64,000 bases of DNA from Erinaceus europaeus (GCF_950295315.1 NC_080171.1:96028752-96092751), one strand, 5' to 3'; positions 10,145-20,331 are shown, numbered from the stretch's first letter. The notes: a model not told the origin generated them from the sequence alone. Numbers and translations are program-made.

Positions 10145-11119
10145 TTATAGGAAACCTTTCAGAACTTCTTTCAAGGCAGGCTTGGTGATGGTTGCTTCCT
10201 TCAACTGTTGCTTGTCTGAGAAGGTTTTGATGCTTCCATCTAGTCTGAATGACAATCTAGCAGGATATAGTATTCTTGGCTGAAAGCCTTTCTCATTGAG
10301 CACTCGATAGATATCTTGCCATTCTCTTCTGGCCTGTAGTGTTTGTATGGAGAAGTCTGCTGCTAATCTTATGGGTTTTCCTTTGTAGGTGACTCTTTGT
10401 TTTTCTCTTGCAGCCTTGAGGATCCTTTCTTTATCCTTATTCCTTTCCAATCTAAGTATGACATGTCTTGGTATCTTTAGGTCTGGGTTAATTCTGTTTG
10501 GGACCCTCTGGGCTTCTTGAATCTTTATGTCTTTGGTGTTGTCTAGACTAGAGAAATTTTCAGCTATTATGGCCTGGAGAACGCTTTCTTCCTCCCCTTC
10601 TCTTTCTTCCTCTGGTAAGCCAATAATGCGTATATTGTTTCTTTTGAAGTCATCCCATAGGACTCTGTTGTTGTTTTCAGCATCTCTTAATCTCTTTTTG
10701 AGATCTCTTACTTCTTTTTTAGTTGTCTCTAATTCATCCTCAATCTTGCTAATTCTGTCTTCAGCCTCATTGATTCTATTCTCTCTGCCCTCTACTGCTT
10801 TCTGGAGTTCATCTATTTTGTTGCCCTGCTCTGATACTGTTTTAGCTTGTTCAGCTAGTTGCCTTCTTAGCTCAGCGATTTCAGCTTTCAGCTCTCTAAT
10901 AACCATGAGATTATTAGAATTTTCTTCCATATTCTCATTTGTTGTTCCTGCATTTCTGATTACAATTTTTTCAAATTCTTTACTCACTCCTGTTATTATT
11001 TCCTTGGCTAATGTTTGGATGTTGAACTCGTTGTTTTGTGCTTCACCCTCTGGAGGACTTTTAGCTGGACTCTTGTCCTGGTTCGAGTCTCCAATATTTT
11101 TTCTTGTTGTTTTAACCAT
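10145..11119 (-). CDS. L1 ORF1 protein (RNA-binding chaperone), intact
   Basis: 324 residues, close to the usual mammalian L1 ORF1p length. Residues 1-50 are polar. About 70-157 is a heptad-rich coiled coil (LKAEIAELRRQLAEQ ... DELETTKKEVRDLKKRL) expected to trimerise. About 161-255 is the RRM, opening NNIRIIGLPEEE, with IPRHVILRLERNKDK and REKQRVTYKGKPIRLAADFS. About 256-324 is the C-terminal domain, with LQARREW and YPARLSF. In the L1 family this protein coats L1 RNA in cytoplasmic particles and chaperones nucleic acid. The ATG lies in AAAATGG, a favourable context. There is no stop or frameshift. An intact frame next to a ruined ORF2 suggests recent origin. Confidence 0.93.
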   Translation of the reverse strand: MVKTTRKNIGDSNQDKSPAKSPPEGEAQNNEFNIQTLAKEIITGVSKEFEKIVIRNAGTTNENMEENSNNLMVIRELKAEIAELRRQLAEQAKTVSEQGNKIDELQKAVEGRENRINEAEDRISKIEDELETTKKEVRDLKKRLRDAENNNRVLWDDFKRNNIRIIGLPEEEREGEEESVLQAIIAENFSSLDNTKDIKIQEAQRVPNRINPDLKIPRHVILRLERNKDKERILKAAREKQRVTYKGKPIRLAADFSIQTLQARREWQDIYRVLNEKGFQPRILYPARLSFRLDGSIKTFSDKQQLKEATITKPALKEVLKGFL

Positions 11120-11768
11120 TTTATATAAATTAACAGTTTTTTCAATCCCTGAGTTGGAGTTCAGTGGTGTAAAAGCCTTTTTTTTTTTCCCCCTGTAGGC
11201 TATGGGAGCCTGAGGGCTTTTAAACTATCAATAGGCTTCTTTGTTTAATCACTGACTCCTGACCAAGAAATAAAGCAGGGTGTGGCAGAGATAATCCAGT
11301 AGTTATGCAAAGAGACTTTCACAGCCCCTCAGCTATGCCACAGAGGTATAGGTCTTCTCCTGAGTTTCCCGGTTAGATCTCTGTGCCCTGGTGTCCCTCC
11401 CTGTTGCTGCTCCAGATTCTGAGGGTAGTAGCAATGGAGACTCAGAGTTGCACTTGGTGAGTCTCTGGGGAGTCCTTTCCTCCCTTCAGCTGTCCCCTTG
11501 TTGGTGGAGCAGACTGGAGGTGGTGTCTCCACTGACAAACTGTTGAACTGTGAGCAGTCACTTAATCTCTCCTTAGGCCCCTCTCTCCTCTCTGTCACCA
11601 GCCACGCGTGTTTGTACTCACGGGTGATTTACTGGGTTTCTGTGGTCATTCTAGTCCTGTCTTGTTTCGGTCTGGGTGGTCTCCTTTGGTATTCCTAGTT
11701 GATCCGGGAGAGGATAGGAGAGGAGAGAAAGCGATCTGCTGCTCGTAGCTCTGCCTCCGGAAGTCCGA
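11120..11768 (-). promoter_or_regulatory. L1 5' UTR / probable internal promoter region
   Basis: It lies directly upstream of ORF1 and is richer in G+C and CpG than the surroundings (CCGGAGGCAGAGCTACGAGC near the 5' end on the minus strand, CCCGGATCAAC, GCGTGGC). L1 5' UTRs carry an internal Pol II promoter; here that is inferred from position, not shown. Short open frames inside it have no family resemblance. Confidence 0.6.
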
Positions 11769-11772
11769 TCTA

Positions 11773-12050
11773 CTTTATTATTTTTTTATTGCCACCAGAG
11801 TTATCGGTGGGGCTCAGTACTGGCACAACAAATCCACACTCCTAAATCCAAATCCACCACCTTTACATTTTCTCCTTTGAGAGGACAGAGAGAAACTGAG
11901 AAGTGCAGGAGAGAGAGGGAGACTGAAACCTGCAGTACTTGTTTCATTGCTTGTGAAACTTAGTCCCTGCAAGTGGAGAGTGAGGGCTTGAACCCAGGTT
12001 CTTGAACATGGTAATGTGTGCACTTAGCCAGGTGTGCCACCACCCAGCCC
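11773..12050 (-). repeat. SINE with 3' module
   Basis: Minus-strand copy: the 3' module (plus strand TTGCCACCAGAGTTATCGGT), purine-rich middle, core and a B-type head ending GGCTGGGTGGTGGCACACC. It abuts the 5' end of the L1. Confidence 0.8.
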
Positions 12051-12070
12051 TATTTTAAAAATATTTGACT

Positions 12071-12401
12071 TGGGAGTTGGGCCATAGAGCAACAGGTTAA
12101 GTGTAGCTGGCGCAAAGCGTATAAGGTATAAGGATCCTGGTTCGAGCCCCCGGTTCCCCACCTTCAGGGGGTTTGCTTCACAGGCGGTGAAGCAGGTCTG
12201 CAGGTGTCTATCTTTCTCTCCCCCCTCTCTGTCTTCCCCACCTCTTTCCATTTCTCTCTGTCCTATCTAGCAATAACAACAACAATAATAACCACAACAA
12301 GGGCAATAAAAATGGAAAAAAATAGCCTCCAGGAGCAGTGGATTCATGGTGTAGGCACCGGAGACCCAGCAATAACCCTGGAGGCAAACAAACAAATAAA
12401 A
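12071..12401 (+). repeat. Group A+ SINE, full module
   Basis: Head GGGAGTTGGGCCATAGAGCA, B box GGTTCGAGCCCC, core, AATAATAACCACAACAAGGG, then the 3' module with both hairpin arms intact (GCCTCCAGG at about 12326 and CCCTGGAGGC near 12376), and a CAAACAAATAAA tail. Confidence 0.9.
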
Positions 12402-12424
12402 AATTGACTTTTACCCCTGCTACC

Positions 12425-12668
12425 CAATTGCAGTGGGGAATGCTTCATGAGCAGTAAAACAGGTCTGGAGATGTCTATCTTTCTCCTCTTAATTGCTCTC
12501 TGTCTTGTCAAAAGAAAAAAAGAAGAAAAAAAAAGAAAGAAAAAGAAAAGAAATAAAGAAAGGAAAAAAAACAAAAAGGAAAAAATGGCCATTGGGATTA
12601 GTGGATTTGCAGTGCTGGTAATGAGCTTCAGAGATAGTCCTGGTGGCAATAAAAATATAGTAAAATAA
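12425..12668 (+). repeat. 5'-truncated SINE with 3' module
   Basis: Starts near the core (GGGGAATGCTTCATGAGCAG), holds a long AAAG-rich tract, then the module (ATGGCCATTGGGATTAGTGG to GTCCTGGTGGCAATAAAAAT). Confidence 0.7.
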
Positions 12669-12750
12669 ATTATGACCAGATTTAGACAAAACTTAATTTG
12701 GTAGACAATATTGTGTCATTGATACCAAAGCTATAAAATATGAATATGCT

Positions 12751-13054
12751 GGGAGTCAGGCGGTAGCGCAGCGGGTTAAGCGCAGGTGATGCAAAGCGCA
12801 AGGACCTCATAAGAATCCCGGTTCGAGCCCCTGGCTCCCCACCTGCAGGGGAGTCGCTTCAGAGGCAGTGAAGCAGGTCTGCAGGTGTCTGTCTATCTTT
12901 CTCTCCCGTTCTCTGTCTTCCCCTCCTCTCTCCATTTCTCTCTGTCCTATCCAACAACGACGACATCAATAACAACAATAATGACTACAACCACAATAAA
13001 AATTAACAAGGGCAACAAAAGAAAAATAAATAAATATGAAAAAAAATTTTAAAA
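12751..13054 (+). repeat. Group A SINE
   Basis: Near-consensus copy, head GGGAGTCAGGCGGTAGCGCA. AATGAATATGCT or near-copies flank it (before 12751 and at about 13058-13069). Confidence 0.92.
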
Positions 13055-13069
13055 AATGAATATGCTATA

Positions 13070-14240
13070 TATTATTTAGTACTTATCAATGCATTTTATT
13101 TTTAGTTTTATGGGACATTTTAAGAGTGCATGTGTGTGTGTTATGAAAAAATAGATCTTGATAGGAGGAAAACATTGTTGTCCAAGGGAATTTTCACTAT
13201 ATATTCAACTTTCCTAACTTTCTGTATTAAGTTTGGCCAAATGAGTATATACCCATAAAATAAAAAAAATTATGATCAAAGGATATCGAAGAAACCCAGA
13301 TCCCCAAGATCAATTACTATGCTTACTTAGTCCATAAAAGTAATGATATTAGAATCGTGTCTTGCAGAATGAATAGGAGTTTTCTGGGCAGACAAAGTTT
13401 CTTCCAGAAAAAGAAAAACACATACAAAAGTATATTGAGATGTGAAAGACTATCTTAGTAAGGAGAATGAGAAATTACAATACACTATTTAAAGATTAGA
13501 AGTGGGAATGTTAGAGCTTGAAAAGGTATAAAAGGGCCAATTGGTGTAATTCATTAATGCTACTCTACAGAGTTTGGATCAGGAAAAGAAGTTCCATAAG
13601 TAGGGTTCAAACTGAAGCCATCTTTACTTAACATCCAAGGCACCAACTTAGAACAGTATGCCTTTGACTTGACTAAGAGCATCTTGTAAACATCCTGCTA
13701 AATTAAAGATGCATTCAAAGATGTTTGAAGGCCAGAGTTGTTGGATCTGGCACATGGTACTCCTGGATGTGAAAGGAAAGAATAGGAAAAAACTATTCAA
13801 AGCATTTGCAAGACATTCAAAGCAATGTAGATCGTTTAATAATGTTAATTTAGTTCCCACTAAATGCAAGACAGAGATCATCACTGTGTTCAAATCAAAG
13901 CTCAAATACCTGTGTTTGAGACTTGGTTTCTAGTCCCATTTCTGCCATCAACTTGTTGTATGGATCTGGGTACTTGCTTTGTCTTCTTGTGCCAAATTTT
14001 CTCCATTGGTATGATGTGGGTGTAAGGTTTTAAAAATTTCACTGTGATTCCTGGCTTTCATACCCTGTGACTCTGACTTGCTTTTTGATATTGGCTAAGT
14101 CCTTTACCCTTTCTAGATCTCGGATCCTCATCTGTAAAATCTAAGACAGGACACGATTTAGCATGACATACATAGAGCTTATGCAATAACTCCCAAGCTT
14201 CCCACCCTCCAACCCAAGGTCCAGAGTGACCCACACCGCA
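13070..14240. other. Unique sequence with a MIR-like end
   Basis: Mostly unrecognised. At 14045-14150 phrases like GACTTGCTTTTTGATATTGG and CTCATCTGTAAAATC resemble MIR on the plus strand. No exon seen. Confidence 0.35.
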
Positions 14241-14500
14241 CCCCAGCACTCTTTAACTTCCTCTCCGTTTCTCATCAAGATGCAACATACTTTAAATAGC
14301 ATCTGCATGACTGGCTGGGTTTTTTCTTCCCAGAGAAGCTCTCTACAAAGTGTGCCAAGTGGCAGCTGTCAGGGCCGAGGTGGCATTTCCCTCAGTGATG
14401 CTGACAGCAGCTGTCCCGGCGCAGGCTGAATGGAATGGAAATGACATCATGTTTATTCAGGAAAGACGTTCCCAGACCCAGATCAGTGTCAGCAAGATGC
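14240..14500. promoter_or_regulatory. Candidate conserved noncoding element
   Basis: A non-repetitive, CpG-containing island in CpG-poor DNA. It holds two CAGCTGTC E-boxes (near 14362 and 14408), TGACATCA (CRE/AP-1-like, near 14442), GCATCTGCAT and CCCGGCGCAG. No codon structure is persuasive. Regulatory function is inference; cross-species alignment would decide. Confidence 0.35.
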
Positions 14501-14559
14501 TGGGATGTTAGAGGAGGAAAAACATGCTCAAGAGCAGTCAGTGGGTCTCTTCTCCTGGA

Positions 14560-14850
14560 GCTCACACTACACATATCTCCCACAGCCCCCCCTGACATAT
14601 ATACATAGCAGTCTCCCTTATCCTGTTGACTCACAGCACTCCAAAAAAAACCAGATCTCTTCATATACCACACCCTCATACTCCAACACATGGGACACAC
14701 TTATACACATTCATCATCACATAAACACTTATCAGCACATTCCACAATGACAGCACCCACTTACAGACACACAAACACCAGAGAGACAGATACTGATATA
14801 CACAGTTCTGCCCAGTCTCCATACAGATAGTCACATGCCATCTATACACA
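14560..14850. other. CA-rich low-complexity stretch
   Basis: Irregular C/A-rich sequence (ACACATTCATCATCACATAA, ACAGACACACAAACACC) with no strict repeat unit. Confidence 0.5.
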
Positions 14851-14984
14851 TCTAGGGAACACTAGGTGTGCTGAGGAAGAAGCTATGGACTCCAACGTGT
14901 GTAAAATGATCTTTCTTTTTCTCTGTTTTTCCTCTAAGTGATATACCATCTAGCCCTCGGGTTGTTTAGGGAACAAAATAGCAC

Positions 14985-15245
14985 TAGCCAGAAGGTAGTT
15001 TAGTAGAGTGCACACTCTGCCATGCATGAGGACCCAGGTTTGAGATCCCTGCTCCAAGATGGTAGCACTTGTCCTGAGAAGCATTATGAGCAGTGGAGCA
15101 GTGCTGTGATATCTGTCTCTCTGTCTCTGTGTGTCTCTCTCCCTCTCTCTCCCTGTCTCTCATCTATCTAAAACACAGTTCCCTGGGAGCCACCAAATCA
15201 TACTGACATGGAACCTCAATAATAACCTGGTGGTAAACAACAAGA
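14985..15245 (+). repeat. Old SINE with 3' module
   Basis: A degraded head (TAGTTTAGTAGAGTGCACAC), a TC-rich middle and a 3' module ending CCTCAATAATAACCTGGTGG. One of the most diverged copies of this type. Confidence 0.6.
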
Positions 15246-15407
15246 AACAACTGAATGATCCCAAGTTCTGGAGTTAGGCAGAATTGGCATTGGGTCTATG
15301 CCACAAATTCTAGCTGGAAACCTGGATATGGTTTTCAGATATCCTGGACATTAGTTTCTACATCATTAAAATGGAATGTCTTGAAAATATGCTGTATAGA
15401 AATTTCT

Positions 15408-15627
15408 TTTTTTTAAATTTTTTATTATCTTTATTTATTGGATAGAGACAGTCAGAAATTGAGAGGGTAGGGGGAGATAGAGAGGGAGAGAGAAAGAGAG
15501 ACACCTGCAGCCCTGCTTCACCACTTGCAAAGCTTTCACCCTGTAGGTGGGGACCAGGGGCTCAAACCTGGGTCCTTGCACATTATAACAAGTGCACTCA
15601 ACCAGGTGCACCAGCACCTGGCCCCGA
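15408..15627 (-). repeat. Group B SINE with 15-bp target-site duplication
   Basis: Minus-strand copy flanked by identical TGTATAGAAATTTCT at 15393-15407 and 15628-15642. Confidence 0.95.
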
Positions 15628-16063
15628 TGTATAGAAATTTCTAACAACTACCCATAAACACATGTACACACATACAAATAAACAAATTTAGCAGAGTTTC
15701 AGGATACAAAGTTAATACACCAAGATCAGCTATATTTCTACCAACTATCTGAAAATGTCATTTTTAATAGTACCAACAACAACAAAATATTTAGGCATGA
15801 GTTTAACTGAGGATGTGAAAGACCTATACGCTAAAAACCATGACACCAATGAAAGAAACTGAAGAAGACACACATAAATTTGATACTATAATTTCTCTTC
15901 AGATCACATAAACCTTTCACCTTTTGCAGATAAATGAAAAGATAACTTGTGTCATGAATCAGAATAATTAATATTGTGAACATTATTCAAAGTAATCAGG
16001 GAAATGCAAATCAAAATACAAGGAGATACCTGTAACCTAATTCATGTTAAGATGTACAAAAAC

Positions 16064-16352
16064 GGGAGCCGGGCAATGGCGCAGCAGGTTAAGTGCACGT
16101 GGCACAAAGCGCAAGGACTGGCGTAAAGATCCCGGTTCAAGCCCCTTGCTCCCCACCTGCAGGGGGTTCGCTTCACTGGCAGTGAAACAGGTCTGCAGAT
16201 GTCTTTCTCTCTCCCTCTCTGTCTTCCCCTCCTCTCTCAATTTCTTTCTGTCCTACCCAACAACAACGACAGCAATAACAACAACAATAACAATGACAAC
16301 AACAATAAACAACAAGGGCAATAAAAGGGAAACAAACAAACAAAAAAAGATG
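16064..16352 (+). repeat. Group A SINE nested in L1
   Basis: Head GGGAGCCGGGCAATGGCGCA; full group A structure. It splits the L1 between GATGTACAAAAAC and GATGCACACAAAAAA, which look like imperfect target duplications. Confidence 0.9.
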
Positions 16353-16980
16353 CACACAAAAAAGACAAGTGCTGGTGAAAGAAAAAGGAATATTTTTCTA
16401 TTGGGAATGTAAATGGTGACACTTATGGAAAACAACATGGAATTTCCTCAAAAATTAAAACTACAAATGCTATAAGATCCAGAAACCCTACTTATGAGCA
16501 TGTATTTGAAGAAAGTGAAATCACCACCTCAAAGAGACAGCTATACCTTCATGTTCACTGCAGCTTTATTTACAGTAGTCAAGCTAGGAAAAACCTTAGT
16601 GTCCATTGATGGATGAATGGAGAAACATGTGGTATATATACAAAAAGGATTTTATTCAGCTATAAAAGGAAATCCTGTCTGTCAGTTATGACAAGATAGA
16701 TGAAACTTGAGGTCAGTATGTTAAGTGAGATAAGTCAGACAAAGACAAATACTTTATGTGAACATTTGTATGTGGACTCTAAAACACATAAATTGATAGA
16801 AACAGACTGGTAGTTACTAGAAGTGGAAATAAGAGGAATTAGGCAAGTGGTCAAAATGAACAGAATTCTAGTTATAAGTAGAGTAAGTTCTGGGGATCCA
16901 ATGTACAATATGATGACCATAGTTAGCAACAGTGTATTTTATACTTGAAAGTTGCTAAGAGAATAGACCTTAAAAGTTCT

Positions 16981-17140
16981 TTTTTTATAAAATTAAAAAA
17001 TATTTAATTTATTTTTTCATTAGAAAGATAGAAGGAGAGAGTGAAAGAACCAGACAACACTCTGGTACATGTGCTGCTAGGGATTGAACTCAGGACCTCA
17101 TGCTTGAATGTCTTATCCACTGTGCCACCTCCTGGACCAC
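16981..17140 (-). repeat. Group C SINE nested in L1
   Basis: Minus-strand group C copy (GGTCCAGGAGGTGGCACAGT head, CAGCACATGTACCAGAGTG-type core). TAGACCTTAAAAGTTCTT and TAGACCTTAATAGTTCTT flank it, a duplication with one mismatch. Confidence 0.9.
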
Positions 17141-17310
17141 TAGACCTTAATAGTTCTTACCACATACATTAAACATAACTCTGGGAAGTGATGGTGATGC
17201 TAGCTAACCTTATTGTGGTAATTTTTTCATGATACATACATAATCAGATTATTATGTTATGTATCTTAAACTTACACCTGTTATACCTCAGTATAACCAG
17301 GAGCAAAATA

Positions 17311-17606
17311 AAATAGAATGGTTTGGAGATCAGTTGCTTCATAAGAACCATCTCAAAAACTTTGTGACTTAACTATTAGATGTTTTAAACTGAAGTACCA
17401 TTGATTTCCAGTACTATATAACTCTCAGTTCCCACCACCAAAGACCTAGTTATCATTCAACAGTTTTTATTGACCTCTCTACCCATCCCTTCCACCACTT
17501 TTCCCAAACCACCATCTTCTCAAAGTTGAAGGGTTTATTCAGGAAGTAAAGGCAGGGTACCTAGTATAGAATTTAGTGGCTGATTCTCTCTGTCTGGATC
17601 TCTTTT
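17311..17606. other. Possible old L1-like sequence
   Basis: Phrases such as CTGAAGTACCATTGATTTCC and TTCCCACCACCAAAGACC vaguely resemble antisense L1 3' UTR. Not assigned with confidence. Confidence 0.3.
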
Positions 17607-17755
17607 TTGAAAAAGAGATCTCTTTAAAAAAGTGTTATTTATTCATTTACGAGAGGAAAATTCAGAGCATCATTTTAGTACATAGGATGAACTCAGCACT
17701 TCACATTTAGAGTTCAAGGAAGGCCTTATCCACTATACTACAACCTTGACCTCTA
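17607..17755 (-). repeat. Old group C-like SINE
   Basis: Reverse-strand degenerate copy with GCCTTATCCACTATACTACA near the head and TTATTTATTCATTTACGAGA at the tail (plus-strand reading). Confidence 0.5.
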
Positions 17756-17759
17756 TAGA

Positions 17760-18270
17760 TCTCTTAAGGATTAGTCTAGGAAACTGCACAATGTCACTTC
17801 TACTGCATCATAGCAGTCAAGTTCATCACAAGGACAGGTCAGAATCAGGGAAAGGAAGTAGATGCCACCTCTTGATGACCGAGTGGCAAGGAAACATTTC
17901 AAAAGATTATGTATTGGGGGTAATGAGAGATATCATTGTGTCCTTCTTTGGACGCAGAATTTGCTGTATGTGTGGCCATTCCTCCTTGAGACTGAATATG
18001 TGTCAAAAGCTTAATGCTGGCAGTTTGAACTCCCTTCCTCTGAGACCGGTTATTCTCCAATTACAGGAAATTTCCCTTTGACTTTGGTCACCAAGCATTC
18101 AAGAGCTTGCTAACAAGGCAGAGTCCTGACATCTGCTTGTGGATCCTCTGGCTTATTGTTCAAGTAGGAAGGGGTGAGTCCACATCTCTTTTCCCTTCTG
18201 AGCTTCATTTTTCTCATCTACACAGGGTCAGGCACACCGTGAAGACCCAATTTGCCATTGTTTATAGTCT
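17760..18270. other. Unique sequence
   Basis: Includes a 111-codon open frame at 17746-18081 with no recognisable motif and no splice or start context; probably chance. A weak MIR phrase (GAGCTTCATTTTTCTCATCT) lies near 18200. Confidence 0.35.
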
Positions 18271-18272
18271 AT

Positions 18273-18482
18273 TTTACTAATAGAAATATATTTATATTAA
18301 TTTTGGATAGAGACAGAAATGAATTGAGAGAGAAGAGGGAGATGGTGGTGGTGGGGAGATAGATACAACACCAATTCACCACTTATGAAGCTTCCCTTTT
18401 GCAGGTGGGCACTGGGGGCTTGAACCTGGGTCTTTTTGAACTTTAATGTGTACACTCAACATGATATGCCACTGCCCAACCC
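18273..18482 (-). repeat. Group B SINE
   Basis: Minus-strand copy with a GGTGGTGGTGGGG insertion in its middle. The flanks GTTTATAGTCTA and GTCTACAGTCTT are probable mutated target duplications. Confidence 0.8.
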
Positions 18483-18710
18483 CTGTCTACAGTCTTTATA
18501 TTTGTTATTATTCCAGTAGCAAGATGAAAACAGAATCTGGAGAAGTTCCACTCTGACTTCCCAGCACTGGGATATTTACACTGAGGTGCCAAAGAGGGCA
18601 AGCTCTCTGGACTTACTTCTACAGAGGCTCCACTGCAGTCACACAGGACTCTTGCAGAGGGGGTTGATTCTCTTTCCTCTGCCTGCTTAGTTTGGCTTTC
18701 AGATAGCACT

Positions 18711-18936
18711 GCTCACTCTCTCCTCAATATGACTTTCCTGTTGCTAAAATAACAATAATGGTAATAGTAATAATGATGATGATGATGATGATAATGGATA
18801 CCAATTGTAGAGCACCTACTATGTGCCAGAGATATTCTGACTATTGTGTAACTGAAACCTAACAGTGATTCTATGATGTGGGGAGTCTTAGTTCCATCTG
18901 ATGCAGGAGAAACCTGAAGAGAGGGACAATGACTTA
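18711..18936. repeat. Direct duplication, copy 1 (contains MIR)
   Basis: About 226 bases nearly identical to 21464-21681, in the same orientation. It contains an ATG/ATA trinucleotide run (18768-18793) and an antisense MIR (GAGCACCTACTATGTGCCAG). Copy 1 has the longer trinucleotide run. Confidence 0.9.
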
Positions 18937-19139
18937 CCAGTGTACCCTCAGTTGTGACACAGTTCCTATTTCTGGTGCTGTTAGTTCCATGGTAGCACTG
19001 CCAGTGCTACATCTTTCTAGGTTACAGCTCATTCCAAGATGAGACCAAGACAACAGCAAAAACAGTGTTGGGGTTGTTGGCCAGGTGGGTTGGGGTCACC
19101 CTCCTTTATCTCTTCTTCACAGGCAGCTGAGGATAATTT

Positions 19140-19428
19140 TTCTAAATATTTATTGATTTATTTATTCCCTTTTGTTGCCCTGTTATATTTTATTGTTGTT
19201 GTAGTTATTATTGTTGTTATTATTGATGTCGTTGTTGTTGGGTAGGACAGAGAGAAATGGAGAGAGGAGGGGAAGACAGAGTGGGGGAGAGAAAGATAGA
19301 CCTACTTCACTGCTTGTGAAACGACTTCCTTGCAAGTGGGGAGCCAGGGCCTTGAGCGGGGATCCTTAAGGCGGTCCTTGTGCTTTGCACCACCTGTGCT
19401 TAACCCACTGTGCTACCACCCAACTCCT
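19140..19428 (-). repeat. Group A SINE with 15-bp target-site duplication
   Basis: Minus-strand full copy; AGCTGAGGATAATTT occurs at 19125-19139 and 19429-19443. Confidence 0.95.
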
Positions 19429-19443
19429 AGCTGAGGATAATTT

Positions 19444-19550
19444 AACATAGGTTCTGGAATCAAATGGTCATGAGTTCAAATTCCAGCCTTGCTGCTTTCT
19501 AGGGTAACTAATGTTACTACTCTGAGTCTAGGTTTCCTTACCTAAAAAAA
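19444..19550 (+). repeat. MIR remnant
   Basis: GGTTCTGGAATCAAATGGTC, GAGTTCAAATTCCAGCCTTG and TCTGAGTCTAGGTTTCCTTA follow the order of the MIR consensus. Confidence 0.75.
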
Positions 19551-19555
19551 TTGGG

Positions 19556-19831
19556 ATAACTAAGGATAGAAACAGACTGGGAGTATGAACGGACCTGCCA
19601 ATGTCCATGATTAGTTGAGAGGCAATTAAAGCAGTCAGACATCCCACCTTCTGCACCCCATAAAGATCTTTGGTCCATACTCCCAGAGGGATAAATAATA
19701 GGGAACCTTCCAATGGAGGGAAGGGGATACAGAACTCTGGTGGTGGGAATTACATGGAATTGTAACCTACCTCTTATCCTATAATCTTGTTCATCATTAT
19801 TAAATCGCTAATAAAAAAATTGGGATTAAAA
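19556..19831 (+). mobile_element. L1 3' end (module-2 type)
   Basis: Plus-strand sequence with ACAGACTGGGAGTATGAACG, CCATACTCCCAGAGGG, CTCTGGTGGTGGGAATTACA and a final A-rich AATCGCTAATAAAAAAATTG. Noncoding 3' UTR, older than the 63720 copy. Confidence 0.8.
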
Positions 19832-19860
19832 TAAAAAAATGAAAAAAAGAACAAGAAAAA

Positions 19861-20077
19861 AGGGACCAGGTGGTGGTGCACCTAGTTAAGTTCTCGCATT
19901 ACAGTGCACAAGGTCCCGGGTTCAAGCACCTGGTCCCCACCTGCAGGGGAAAGCTTCACAAGTGGTGAAGCAGTGCTGCAGGTCTCTCTCTGTCTCTTTC
20001 CCCTTCTATCTTCCCCTCCTTCTCAATTTCTCTCTGTCTCTATCCAATAATAAATATATAAAAATAAATGTAAAAAG
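19861..20077 (+). repeat. Group B SINE
   Basis: Head GGGACCAGGTGGTGGTGCAC, core and AATAATAAATATAT tail. With the next SINE it is enclosed by repeats of AAAAATTGGGAT (about 19817 and 20334). Confidence 0.9.
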
Positions 20078-20331
20078 GGAGTCGGGCGCTAGCGCAGTGG
20101 ATTAAACGCACATGGTGCAAAGCCCAAGGACCAGTGTAAGGATCCCGGTTGGAGACCCTGTGGTGAAGCAGGTCTGCAGGTGTCTATCTTTCTCTCCCCC
20201 TCTCTGTCTTCCCCTTCTCTCTCCATTTCTCTCTGTCCTAAAATGATTATATCAGTAATAACAATAATAACTACAACAACAAGGGCAACAAAAGGGAAAA
20301 TAAATAAATATAAAAAAATGTAAAAAAAATG
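20078..20331 (+). repeat. Group A SINE with internal deletion
   Basis: Head GGGAGTCGGGCGCTAGCGCA; after GATCCCGGTTGGAGACCCTG it jumps directly to TGGTGAAGCAGGTCTGCAGG, so the CACCTGCAGGGG core segment is missing. It is inserted in the A-rich tail of the preceding SINE. Confidence 0.88.

Larger units (their letters stand above)
9173..11768 (-). mobile_element. LINE-1 derivative with 5' UTR and ORF1 but RT-less ORF2
   Basis: Read on the minus strand: a GC-richer 5' UTR (11768-11120), intact ORF1 (11119-10145), a 56-base spacer, a shortened ORF2 (10088-9369), a 3' UTR with CTTTGGTGTAATACTCC (plus strand) and an A tail seen as poly(T) near 9176-9192. The flanks share TCTACTT (9166-9172 and 11769-11775), a possible short target-site duplication. 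About 3 kb of ORF2 is missing, so the element cannot move on its own and would need enzymes from a complete L1. The architecture is comparable with HAL1 half-LINEs, but ORF1 and the rest clearly belong to a young L1. Confidence 0.85.
15643..17310 (+). mobile_element. Old L1 fragment (ORF2 3' part and 3' UTR)
   Basis: Plus-strand L1: phrases such as CAGGATACAAAGTTAATACA, TCAGGGAAATGCAAATCAAA, GGAATGTAAATGGTGACACT and GTCCATTGATGGATGAATGG are characteristic of ORF2 3' regions, and the end reads CTTAAACTTACACCTGTTAT. All frames are broken. It is interrupted by SINEs at 16064-16352 and 16981-17140. Confidence 0.85.

Noticed and set aside
10527..11198. 223-codon plus-strand open frame
   Set aside because: It lies exactly antisense to L1 ORF1 and is rich in Ser/Leu, the expected shadow of a coiled-coil coding strand.
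12751..13054. Functional tRNA genes suggested by A and B boxes
   Set aside because: The boxes belong to SINE heads. The sequences do not close a tRNA cloverleaf with matching acceptor stem and are followed by SINE cores.
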